Positions 1 to 5,443 of a stretch of DNA of 6,480 bases are shown here, in pieces. This stretch comes from Acidobacteriota bacterium (GTDB lineage: Bacteria > Acidobacteriota > Terriglobia > Bryobacterales > JACQDG01). A program made the position numbers and the translations under genes. Numbering within the stretch: the stretch's first letter is position 1; the number at the start of each line of letters is the position of its first letter. The stretch covers positions 1 through 6,480 of the forward strand of contig JACQDG010000004.1 of assembly GCA_016201185.1 (NCBI GenBank). The letters are read 5' to 3'. Below the pieces are notes generated by a model. It saw nothing but the letters and a program-made list of their open reading frames with translations. It ran no database searches and had not been told where the DNA came from.

Positions 1-2
1 AC

Positions 3-419
3 GGCGGCGCGCTGCTGGTGAAGGTCGTTTTGACCAACCGCGGCGGCGGTCACATGGTGCCCACCGGTTCTCCTCTCCGCCGTCTGCACCTGGAGGTACG
101 CGTGAACAGCGCCGATGGCAAGAGCTACCAGCAGGACCGGGTGTACCGCCGCACCGTGGCCGACGCCCAGGGCCGGGAGATCCAGCGCGAGCACCAGGTT
201 TTCATGCTGGCGGCGAAGGAAGTCGCCGACACCCGCCTGAAACCGGAGGAGCAGCGCGTCGAGAACTTTTCCTTTCCCGTCCCGCGCGGCGTTTCTGCCA
301 CCGTCCGGGCCCTGCTTTGGTATTACTACTCCCCACTGGCCCAGATCGAACAGCAGAAGAAAGTCAACTTCTTCGCGCTGGCGCAGTACGCCCCGGCCGA
401 AGCCCAGCAGGGCAAGTAA
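3..419 (+). CDS. C-terminal fragment of a probable multiheme cytochrome c-family protein (5' end outside window)
   Basis: The reading frame is open to the left window edge, so only the last 138 or so residues are visible. The GTG at 18 is most likely an internal valine. No CxxCH motif occurs in the visible part. The segment has a conserved-looking pattern, with TNRGGGHMVPTG near the start and DTRLKPEEQRVENF further on, followed by a short polar tail ending at TAA. From memory, this GH-x-(V/F)PTG plus DTRL-x-P-x-E pattern marks the beta-rich domain that follows the heme domain in periplasmic multiheme cytochromes of metal-reducing and acidobacterial genomes, so the hemes would lie upstream. 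The assignment rests on this recalled motif and on the cytochrome neighbours. A non-heme periplasmic protein remains possible. The next gene begins 129 bp downstream behind its own promoter candidate. Confidence 0.6.
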   Translation, partial: GGALLVKVVLTNRGGGHMVPTGSPLRRLHLEVRVNSADGKSYQQDRVYRRTVADAQGREIQREHQVFMLAAKEVADTRLKPEEQRVENFSFPVPRGVSATVRALLWYYYSPLAQIEQQKKVNFFALAQYAPAEAQQGK

Positions 420-444
420 ACTAAGCCCCGCGGCCGGCGCTATG

Positions 445-479
445 AATTCTGTGAAAAAATATCTGCGATAATCAGAATT
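445..479. repeat. Inverted repeat abutting a sigma-54 promoter (possible operator)
   Basis: AATTCTG (445-451) and CAGAATT (473-479) are perfect 7-bp inverted arms separated by an AT-rich 21-nt spacer. The right arm ends one base before the -24 element at 480. The location suits a regulatory protein site, or a weak hairpin at the end of the upstream gene. There is no T-tract, so I do not favour a terminator. Confidence 0.3.
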
Positions 480-495
480 TGGCGGCTTACTTGCA
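480..495 (+). promoter_or_regulatory. Sigma-54 (-24/-12) promoter for the triheme cytochrome
   Basis: The sequence is TGGCGGCTTACTTGCA. It matches TGGC-N7-TTGCW exactly, with GG and GC separated by 10 bases as sigma-54 (RpoN) requires. The start site would be near 505, leaving a leader of about 44 nt that contains the ribosome binding site of the gene at 549. Confidence 0.72.
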
Positions 496-536
496 GCGTA
501 TATGGTTTCGGCCGCGGATCGATTCCGGGGCGGAAT

Positions 537-543
537 GGAGAGG
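537..543 (+). promoter_or_regulatory. Ribosome binding site of the triheme cytochrome
   Basis: GGAGAGG lies 5 bases before the ATG at 549. It fixes this start, because the encoded protein then begins directly with a signal peptide. Confidence 0.7.
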
Positions 544-548
544 AAAGA

Positions 549-887
549 ATGAAGCGTGGATTAGCCCTGTCGAGCGGATTCCTTCTGGTCATGGGCTTTC
601 TCGCCGTAGAGGCACAGCAAGCCAAGAAGCCCCCGGAGAAGATCGTCTTCACCTCCAAGATGGGGAATGTCACTTTCCAGCATGCCAAGCACATTGAGCG
701 GGAGAAGGCAAACTGCAAAGTGTGCCACGATAAGCTCTTCCCGCAGTCCAACGCCCCGCTGAACTACAAGGCCAATATGCACAAGACCGCCGAGGCTTCG
801 AAGACCGCCTGCGCGGCCTGCCATGTGGCCGGGGGAAAATCCTTTGAGACTAAAGGCAACTGTGCGAAGTGCCACGTGAAGGCATGA
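549..887 (+). CDS. Periplasmic c7-type triheme cytochrome
   Basis: This 112-residue protein is predicted to be a small periplasmic electron carrier. Residues 1-22 form a Sec signal peptide: MKR, a hydrophobic core, and a likely cleavage after VEA. The mature part has three CxxCH heme-binding motifs at C56-H60, C88-H92 and C105-H109. Exactly three further histidines are present (H45, H48, H78), enough for bis-histidine ligation of all three hemes as in c7/PpcA-type cytochromes. The spacing, with an F-x-H-x-x-H element before the first heme motif and FP soon after it, resembles the c7-type triheme domain found alone or in tandem in metal-reducing bacteria. It is a single-gene unit with its own sigma-54-type promoter, and the next gene is convergent. 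The likely role, inferred, is shuttling electrons between inner-membrane donors and outer or extracellular cytochromes such as the decaheme at 2238. Confidence 0.9.
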   Translation: MKRGLALSSGFLLVMGFLAVEAQQAKKPPEKIVFTSKMGNVTFQHAKHIEREKANCKVCHDKLFPQSNAPLNYKANMHKTAEASKTACAACHVAGGKSFETKGNCAKCHVKA

Positions 888-952
888 TTCCCGCGGCTGC
901 CAATGGCAAGGCTCTTCACGCGGAGAGCGAACGGTTCAGCCCCCTAAGGTAA

Positions 953-969
953 GGCACCGGGACGGTGTC
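953..969. terminator. Possible bidirectional terminator hairpin between convergent genes
   Basis: GGCACCG (953-959) pairs with CGGTGTC (963-969) as a 7-bp stem with one G-U pair and a 3-nt loop. It lies between the stop of the triheme cytochrome (887) and the stop of the opposing receiver-like gene (975). There is no clear T-tract on either side, so the call rests on position and stem quality. Confidence 0.35.
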
Positions 970-974
970 ATCAT

Positions 975-1361
975 TTACGCCGCCGCCGTGCGAGTCCCCA
1001 CGGCCCAGCGCACGGCGCGCTCGATGACCTCCACCCCGCTAGTGAGCTCGAAGTAGTCGTAGGCGCCCTCGCACATCAGCTCGTAATATTGCTCGAAAGC
1101 GCCCTGATCCACCACCACAATGACGGGCGTTTTCTTTCTCCTTTCAGGCAAGGCCCTCAACACCTGCCGGGCCGTGTCCTCCCCTCGCGCGTCGTAGGCG
1201 ACGATGGCCACACTGGGATTCTCTTCCAACAAGGCGGGTAGATCCTCTGGGGACGCGGTTTCAATGAGATGGAAGCCTTCCGACCGCAAGTGGGCAAGGA
1301 GGCTGGACACGCTGGTTTCCAGGTTATTGCCGACGAAAATCACGCTCTTAGAGCGTAGCAT
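975..1361 (-). CDS. Stand-alone degenerate receiver (CheY-like) domain protein
   Basis: This 128-residue protein consists of one receiver-like domain with no output domain. The hydrophobic strands alternate as in a CheY fold: SVIFVGNN at 6-13, VAIVAYD at 51-57, PVIVVVD at 79-85, then GAYDYF at 99-104. D57 sits at the end of the third strand, where the phosphorylated aspartate is expected. Other hallmark residues are altered. The acidic pair at the end of strand 1 is replaced by G-N-N. The conserved Thr/Ser after strand 4 is Val or Asp (84-85). The conserved lysine expected around 105-106 is Glu-Leu. It is therefore either an atypical receiver or a phosphorylation-independent pseudo-receiver. 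The start is supported by GGAGGTG on the minus strand (1365-1371), 3 bases from the ATG. The gene is divergent from the DksA/TraR-type gene. It resembles protein-interaction modules, but the partner is unknown. Confidence 0.75.
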   Translation of the reverse strand: MLRSKSVIFVGNNLETSVSSLLAHLRSEGFHLIETASPEDLPALLEENPSVAIVAYDARGEDTARQVLRALPERRKKTPVIVVVDQGAFEQYYELMCEGAYDYFELTSGVEVIERAVRWAVGTRTAAA

Positions 1362-1386
1362 TTACACCTCCCCCCTCACGCTGCAA

Positions 1387-1402
1387 AGCAATCCCTACGC
1401 CA
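1387..1402 (-). promoter_or_regulatory. Sigma-54 (-24/-12) promoter for the receiver-like gene
   Basis: On the minus strand the sequence reads TGGCGTAGGGATTGCT, an exact TGGC-N7-TTGCW match with GG-N10-GC spacing. The start site would be near 1376 (an A on the minus strand). The leader would be about 15 nt and would consist mostly of the strong ribosome binding site. Confidence 0.68.
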
Positions 1403-1499
1403 GTTCGCCCTTAGGGCGCCTGCTGGCGTTAAACCCAAGTTTCTCTAGGGGGAATCACCTAAGACCTGCACTGGGTGCTTCTGGAGCCAAGGCGCTGCC

Positions 1500-1538
1500 G
1501 GGGACACTTACCCCATAGTGTTGGGCCAAATACCCCAT
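1500..1538. repeat. Tandem GGG-N7-CCCCAT motif, candidate enhancer for an activator
   Basis: Copy 1 is GGGG-ACACTTA-CCCCAT (1500-1516). Copy 2 is TGGG-CCAAATA-CCCCAT (1522-1538). They are offset by exactly 22 bp, about two helical turns, and each is itself an imperfect inverted repeat. The pair lies about 120 bp upstream of the predicted start of the DksA/TraR-type gene and about 140 bp upstream of that of the receiver-like gene. This distance is typical for upstream sites of sigma-54 activators. The identity of the binding protein is not known. Confidence 0.4.
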
Positions 1539-1611
1539 TCCTCCTTTGCCAGCAGATACCCGGGCGGCGCTAAACCACGATCGGGATGCTTTTTCTCCGC
1601 TTCGAGATTCT

Positions 1612-1627
1612 TGGCAGCCATATTGCA
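1612..1627 (+). promoter_or_regulatory. Sigma-54 (-24/-12) promoter for the DksA/TraR-type gene
   Basis: The sequence is TGGCAGCCATATTGCA, an exact TGGC-N7-TTGCW match that also has the consensus A after TGGC. The start site would be near 1638 (G), leaving a leader of about 37 nt that carries GAGAGG at 1664-1669 before the ATG at 1675. Confidence 0.72.
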
Positions 1628-1674
1628 TAACATAACGGCCAAGCTCGAGCGATTCTCACGCGTGAGAGGATGCC

Positions 1675-2022
1675 ATGAGCAAGAAGAATGCGGGCCGATT
1701 CCAACTAACCCTTGAGCAGATCGTCGAGAACTGCGACTGCCACCTCCGTCCTGAAGCGGTCATCAGCTCTCCGGACCTGGACGAGCAAGCGACGGGGCAT
1801 CACGACCAATACGTGACTGTTCTGAATGAAGAAATCCGGTGGAGAATCTGTGATGCCGCCCGGCGGGCGTTGGCCCGCCTGGAGGAGGGCGCATACGGCC
1901 GGTGCGAGGAGTGTGGGGAACCGATCAGCCCCAAGCGCCTGGCCGCGGTGCCGTGGGCGGACTTGTGCGTTGCCTGCCAGGCCCGGCATGAAGCCCTCGA
2001 TGAGTGGCAGCAGGCTGCTTGA
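1675..2022 (+). CDS. DksA/TraR-family C4 zinc-finger regulator
   Basis: This 115-residue protein has a C-terminal zinc finger CEECGEPI...CVACQ, with C77, C80, C98 and C101 as ligands (C-x2-C-x17-C-x2-C). It carries the family signature I-x-x-KRL-x-A-x-P between the cysteine pairs. A helical region at about 45-70 precedes the finger, as in DksA/TraR coiled-coil proteins. The coil-tip motif DxxDxA of DksA, which enters the RNA polymerase secondary channel, appears as D34-x-x-E37-x-A39, so a conservative variant of the functional acidic residues may be kept. The protein is shorter than DksA (about 150 residues) and longer than TraR. The family binds RNA polymerase and modulates initiation. Here it lies between cytochrome genes behind its own sigma-54-type promoter, which suggests a role in the same response (inference). 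The start is supported by GAGAGG six bases... upstream at 1664-1669. Confidence 0.88.
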   Translation: MSKKNAGRFQLTLEQIVENCDCHLRPEAVISSPDLDEQATGHHDQYVTVLNEEIRWRICDAARRALARLEEGAYGRCEECGEPISPKRLAAVPWADLCVACQARHEALDEWQQAA

Positions 2023-2055
2023 GGCGAAAGAAACCGCCGCCAAGAGCGAGGAATT

Positions 2056-2075
2056 TGGTGACGTGCGGCACACCA
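2056..2075. repeat. Inverted repeat upstream of the decaheme promoter (possible activator site)
   Basis: TGGTG (2056-2060) and CACCA (2071-2075) flank a second palindrome, GTGC-G-GCAC (2063-2071). The centre lies about 126 bp upstream of the predicted decaheme start site, a usual distance for a sigma-54 activator. It does not match the tandem motif at 1500-1538, so the evidence is positional only. Confidence 0.28.
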
Positions 2076-2146
2076 CCCGATCCGGTAGTATCCCGATGCA
2101 CAAAGTAGCCTATTGATGTGTAATGTTATGATCGATTTACGCCGAT

Positions 2147-2163
2147 TGTTGCAGAGGGCAACA
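2147..2163 (+). terminator. Small hairpin downstream of the DksA/TraR-type gene
   Basis: TGTTGC (2147-2152) pairs with GCAACA (2158-2163) as a perfect 6-bp stem with a 5-nt loop, followed by only TTT. It could be a weak terminator for the gene ending at 2022. Equally, it could be a protein-binding palindrome just upstream of the -24 element at 2166. Confidence 0.3.
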
Positions 2164-2165
2164 TT

Positions 2166-2181
2166 TGGAACCTTTCGTGCT
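2166..2181 (+). promoter_or_regulatory. Sigma-54-like (-24/-12) promoter for the decaheme cytochrome
   Basis: The sequence is TGGAACCTTTCGTGCT. The GG-N10-GC core and spacing are exact, and it keeps TGG, the AC dinucleotide and TGCT. It deviates from consensus at the C after TGG and at the first T of TTGC. It is the weakest of the six elements. The start site would be near 2192 (G), 46 nt before the ATG at 2238. This rules out a start at the TTG at 2165, which lies upstream of the promoter. Confidence 0.55.
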
Positions 2182-2227
2182 AGGTTGTGAAGGAGTCTTT
2201 AGCGCGTTAGTACGCCGCAATAGCGGG

Positions 2228-2235
2228 GGAGGTGA
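2228..2235 (+). promoter_or_regulatory. Ribosome binding site that sets the decaheme start
   Basis: GGAGGTGA is a full complement of the 16S rRNA 3' tail and lies 2 bases before the ATG at 2238. It identifies the true start, which is not in the frame of the long cytochrome ORF. Confidence 0.8.
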
Positions 2236-2237
2236 GC

Positions 2238-4324
2238 ATGTTTCGGCTGGCAGACAATCTGCGGAAGGGACTCCGGGCTTCCGGTGCGCAGTTGTTCCCT
2301 TGGGCGTTAGGCTTGGCGCTTCTGGCAGGCCTCGCTGCCCTGGTGGCGGAGCAAAACCGCCCGCTTTCAACGTTCATCAAAAGGCCTTTTACTTGAACCA
2401 GAAGGACGTGGACTTCGTGCGTCCGGGGTTGCAGGTCGTCCTCGAATCGGCCTCCATTGATCCTCAAGGGGTCATCCAGGTCCAGTTCAAGCTGACCGAT
2501 CCCAAGGGGTTGCCTTTGGACCGCCTGGGGGTGACGACGCCGGGCAACGTGAACACCAGCTTCATCGCGGCCACGATTCCGGCCGGGGCCACGCAGTACA
2601 CCTCTTACACGACCCGGGTGCAGACCAGCCCGATCACCAACCAGAGCGCCACGCAGGCGGGGAGCGACTCAGGCGGCACCTACCAGCAGGTCGCTGACGG
2701 CGAGTACACTTACACTTTCAAAACCAAAGCCCCGACCGGCTACGACCGCACCGCGCTGCACACCATCGGCGTGTATTCCTCGCGTAACCTGAGTGAATTT
2801 GATCTGGGCACGCAGTTTGCCGACGGCGTCTTCCATTTCGTTCCCGACGGCTCGGCGGTACAGAACGGCCGCGACATCGTGCGCACGGAGAGTTGCAACC
2901 GCTGCCACGATCCGCTAGCGATGCACGGAGGCTCTCGCCGCAGCGTGGCGTTGTGCATCCTCTGCCACACCCCGCAGACGACCGATCCGGACACCGGCAA
3001 CACGGTGAACTTTCCGGTGATGATCCATAAGATTCACCGGGGGGCCGATCTGCCCAGCGTGATTGCGGGCACGCCGTACCAGATCATCGGGTTTCAGCAG
3101 ACGGTAGTTGACTACTCGACCGTGGAGTTCCCGGCCGACGTGCGGCGCTGCGAGGTGTGCCACGCGCAGGGCCCGGTGGGCACTCCGCCCACGGTTGCCG
3201 CCCAGGCGACCAACTACCTTCTCAAGCCAAACCGCGCGGCCTGTGGGGCCTGCCACGATAACGTGAACTTCGCCACCGGCGAGAATCACGTCGATCTGCC
3301 GCAGGTTTCCGACAACCAGTGCTCCACCTGCCATATCCCACAGGGCGAACTGGAGTTCGACGCTTCGATCAAGGGCGCGCACACCATTCCCAACTATTCC
3401 TCCTCCCTGCCGGGCGTCGTCTTCGAGATTCTGAGCGTGCAGAACACAGCTCCAGGCCAGAGCCCCACGGTGACCTTCACGCTTAAGGACAAGAGCGGCA
3501 ACCCCCTCCTGCCTTCCGACCTGAATTTTCTGGAGCTGAACCTGGGCGGCCCGACCTCGGATTATGCGAGCCGCGTTTCGGAGGTTGCAACGACGGCCAC
3601 CGGATCGGCCGGCCAGTATACCTACACTTTCAAGGCCGCGATTCCCCAGAACGCCCAGGGGACTTTTGCCGTGGGCATTGACGGCTACCGCAGCGTAAAG
3701 CTGCTACCCGGCACCCGCAAGGAGGTGACAGCTCGCGACACGGGTGTCAACCAGGTCTTCTACTTCGGGGTCACCGATGCCACGCCGGTTCCGCGACGGA
3801 CGGTGGTGGCGCAGGCCAATTGCGAAAAGTGCCACGAGAAGCTGGCGCTTCACGGTGGCATTCGGAACCGGATCGAAAACTGCGTGATCTGCCACAACGC
3901 CACGGCCGACGACACCCCCTTCCGGCCGGCTAATCAGTTGCCCACCGAAAGCATTCACTTCAAGACGATGATCCACAAGATCCACACGGGAGAGAATCTG
4001 GAGACCGACTTCACGATCATCGGGTTCCGGGGCACCGTCGTCAAATTCAACGAGGTGCGTTACCCCGGCGATCGGCGGGACTGCGGCCAGTGCCACGTGA
4101 ACAACTCCGAGCAGTTGCCGCTGCCCGACGGCCTGCAAGCTTCTGTGCAGCCGCGGGGCTGGTTCAGCCCGCAGGAACCGATTACGGCGGCCTGCTTGGG
4201 CTGCCACACCGGCAAGCCGGAGGCCTCGCACGCGCTGCTGATGACTTCGACATTGGGAGAATCCTGCGAGGTCTGCCACGGGCAGAGCGCGGATTTCTCG
4301 ATCAATAAGGTTCACGCCCGGTGA
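2238..4324 (+). CDS. OmcA/MtrC-type decaheme c-type cytochrome, frameshifted as written after the signal peptide
   Basis: The ATG at 2238 opens a 52-codon frame encoding a clear Sec signal peptide: basic MFRLADNLRKGLR, a hydrophobic core at about 20-36, and a cleavage site near ALVA-EQ. That frame stops at 2396. The cytochrome body is in the -1 frame, from about 2354 to TGA at 4324. Adding one A to the AAAA run at 2353-2356 joins the two into a 695-residue protein and keeps the family-like segment FNVHQKAFYL. In that numbering, ten CxxCH motifs start at C220, 240, 305, 336, 362, 529, 549, 616, 653 and 677. Each pentaheme block follows a beta-sandwich-like domain (about 45-215 and 385-525). 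The two halves are clear duplicates. Members of this family pass electrons to extracellular acceptors. The mature part has no cysteine outside CxxCH, and the signal peptide has no lipobox, unlike lipoprotein MtrC/OmcA. The frameshift may be a sequencing error, a recent mutation or, less likely, recoding. Confidence 0.88.
2346..2363 (+). other. Frameshift point between signal peptide and cytochrome body
   Basis: Frame 0 reads GCG GAG CAA AAC CGC (AEQNR) and runs to TGA at 2394-2396. The cytochrome frame reads GCA AAA CCG CCC GCT (AKPPA). One extra A in the AAAA run at 2353-2356 gives AEQKPPA and restores a single open frame with no other change. A missing base at this homopolymer is the simplest explanation. 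Confidence 0.75.
2894..3334 (+). repeat. First pentaheme module of the decaheme cytochrome
   Basis: CxxCH codons start at 2894, 2954, 3149, 3242 and 3320. Between them are LAMHGGSRR and MIHKIHRG, and then IIGF followed by a TVV strand. The same words recur in the second module at matching distances (60 bp between the first two hemes in both; 195 versus 201 bp between the second and third), showing internal duplication. Confidence 0.85.
3821..4279 (+). repeat. Second pentaheme module of the decaheme cytochrome
   Basis: CxxCH codons start at 3821, 3881, 4082, 4193 and 4265. LALHGGIRN, MIHKIHTG, IIGFRGTVV and (R/D)CxxCH repeat the first module. The preceding beta domain also shares a word with its counterpart: GQYTYTFKAAIP here and GEYTYTFKTKAP in the first half. 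Confidence 0.85.
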
Positions 4325-4350
4325 CGACCGCTCCTTTTGGCGGCAGGTAT

Positions 4351-4379
4351 GGGCGGTCTGGCGAAGGGCTAGACCGCCC
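4351..4379 (+). terminator. Rho-independent-like terminator after the decaheme gene, possibly bidirectional
   Basis: GGGCGGTCT (4351-4359) and AGACCGCCC (4371-4379) form a perfect 9-bp GC-rich stem with an 11-nt loop, 27 bp after the decaheme stop codon. It is followed by CTTCACTT, a weak pyrimidine tract. It also lies just beyond the stop of the opposing gene at 4399, so it could end both transcripts. Confidence 0.6.
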
Positions 4380-4398
4380 CTTCACTTCCGGAAGCTTG

Positions 4399-5208
4399 CT
4401 AGAGGAAGAACGAATGCTGCCGGTGCACCGCGTCGCCGAAGCGGCGCATAAAGTCGTCCTCTTCCGGCGCTAGCGGGCCTTTGGCCACGGCGGCCAGGTT
4501 CTCTTCCAATTCCCTGGCGTTGCGCGGAGCAGTCAGGCAGACGTCTACGTGGGGATTGCTGAGCACGAAACGGTAGCAATCCCCGGCGGTGGGGATGCGA
4601 TCCGTCCACCCGCGGGGCCGCTGCAACAGCTTTCCCCAGCGGGTTGCCGTGTAACTGACCACTCCGGGCTGCGACAAGGGCAAGAATGGAAAGATGTCCT
4701 CTTCGGCCCCGCGATGAGCGGCGTTGTACCGCATCATGAGCACATCCAAAACGCCTCGGCGCACTAGCTCCCCGGCATAGTGGCGAGCGTGGGTGGAGAC
4801 CGCGATATGGCGGATCTTGCCCTGCTCTCTCAAGCGCTGGAGCAGTTCCAGGGTATGGGGCGGCAGGCGGCCATCGCCCAACCAGAAGATGTGGAAGACG
4901 TCAATGTAGTCGGTCTTGAGCTTCCGCAGGGCGCTGTGGACGCCGTGCCGGGCGACCCAGTCTCCCAGGTTGCTCACCCCGGTTGCCACAACGTACTTTT
5001 CGCGGTCGCGGGACAGCACTTCCCGCAGGACGCGGGTCATCTGCCGGTCCCAGTGGTACCAAAACAGGTAGTTCATCCCGCCTTCGATGCCCGCTCGCAG
5101 GGTCGCCTCGCCGGGCCAATAGGAGCCGCTGAGCCCCAGGCGGAAGACTCGCCGCCCCGTGCGGCCCAGGTTTGTATCAAATGTGTACCGGCTCGGATCC
5201 GCTGGCAT
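4399..5208 (-). CDS. Aldo/keto reductase-fold protein lacking the canonical catalytic tetrad
   Basis: This 269-residue protein follows the aldo/keto reductase (TIM-barrel) plan. It has GLSGSYW near the first strand, G-x-N at 43-46, KTDYIDVFHIFW at 98-109 and GKIRHIAVSTH at 130-140. Cofactor-side segments are near 182-197 (VVSYTATRWGKLL) and 215-238 (VLSNP...APRNARELEENL). In canonical enzymes the tetrad is Asp-Tyr-Lys-His. Aligned by eye, F49 replaces Asp, D54 replaces Tyr, G77 replaces Lys and F109 replaces His. The cofactor-binding half looks better preserved than the catalytic half, so normal carbonyl reduction is doubtful. A stop codon lies two codons upstream of the ATG at 5208, and no good ribosome binding site is seen. 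A sigma-54-type element predicts a start site only about 4 bases before the ATG, implying a nearly leaderless mRNA. The gene is convergent with the decaheme gene and divergent from the GcvH-like gene. Its substrate is unknown. Confidence 0.78.
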   Translation of the reverse strand: MPADPSRYTFDTNLGRTGRRVFRLGLSGSYWPGEATLRAGIEGGMNYLFWYHWDRQMTRVLREVLSRDREKYVVATGVSNLGDWVARHGVHSALRKLKTDYIDVFHIFWLGDGRLPPHTLELLQRLREQGKIRHIAVSTHARHYAGELVRRGVLDVLMMRYNAAHRGAEEDIFPFLPLSQPGVVSYTATRWGKLLQRPRGWTDRIPTAGDCYRFVLSNPHVDVCLTAPRNARELEENLAAVAKGPLAPEEDDFMRRFGDAVHRQHSFFL

Positions 5209-5222
5209 GGCCTGTTAGGCAA

Positions 5223-5238
5223 AGCAATCAGACTGCCA
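5223..5238 (-). promoter_or_regulatory. Sigma-54 (-24/-12) promoter for the aldo/keto reductase-like gene
   Basis: On the minus strand the sequence reads TGGCAGTCTGATTGCT, an exact TGGC-N7-TTGCW match that includes the A after TGGC. The predicted start site is near 5212 (G on the minus strand), only 4 bases before the ATG at 5208. Confidence 0.68.
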
Positions 5239-5265
5239 GAGGCGTAGAGTTTTGCTACAAGGCCA

Positions 5266-5347
5266 TTGCCAATTTCAACGGAAGCCAAGCTTCGGCGAAT
5301 CTAGGGTTTGTCCGCGTCGCCTCAATAAAGCTGTTGCCAAATTTAAC
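5266..5347 (+). repeat. Imperfect direct repeat in the divergent spacer
   Basis: TTGCCAATTTCAAC (5266-5279) and TTGCCAAATTTAAC (5334-5347) are near-identical and 68 bp apart, within the spacer between the two outward-facing sigma-54-type promoters. The second copy is about 130 bp upstream of the predicted start of the GcvH-like operon. They are possible regulator sites, but AT-rich chance similarity cannot be excluded. Confidence 0.27.
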
Positions 5348-5443
5348 AATCGCAAGCCCCTGCTCTTCACCCTCCAAAATGTGCAGCGGAATAAGTCCCA
5401 TAAAAACAGAAGGTTACGGGAAACACAACAGTAGCACGCCACA

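Larger units (their letters stand above)
1362..1674. other. Divergent intergenic regulatory region
   Basis: This 313-bp stretch separates the receiver-like gene (-) from the DksA/TraR-type gene (+). I see no credible coding sequence. It contains two outward-facing sigma-54-type promoters (1387-1402 and 1612-1627) and, midway, a tandem repeat (1500-1538) suited to an activator site. Confidence 0.6.

Noticed and set aside
1464..1480. Possible NtrC site (GCAC-TGG-GTGC)
   Set aside because: The half-sites are closer together than in the NtrC consensus TGCAC-N7-GTGCA, so a named regulator cannot be supported.
1204..1715. Two plus-strand ORFs across the receiver-like gene and the divergent spacer
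   Set aside because: They overlap a supported minus-strand gene and promoter elements, and their translations show no family features.
2165..2237. N-terminal extension of the decaheme ORF from a TTG at 2165
   Set aside because: It has no ribosome binding site, overlaps the -24/-12 element, and encodes low-quality sequence without an export signal. The real start is the ATG at 2238 in another frame.
2385..2396. Programmed -1 frameshift on CCTTTTAC shortly before the frame-0 stop
   Set aside because: Slippage there is possible (TTT to TTT), but it would delete the family-like FNVHQKAF segment encoded just upstream in the body frame. A missing A at 2353-2356 explains the data better.
3704..4315. 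203-codon minus-strand ORF inside the decaheme gene
   Set aside because: It is antisense to conserved heme-binding sequence and has no ribosome binding site or domain pattern.
4385..4394. CTTCCGGAAG palindrome after the terminator
   Set aside because: It has no loop and is too short for a stable hairpin; it is also adjacent to a better stem at 4351-4379.
5281..5293. GAAGC-CAA-GCTTC hairpin in the divergent spacer
   Set aside because: A 5-bp stem with no T-tract or conserved context is expected by chance.
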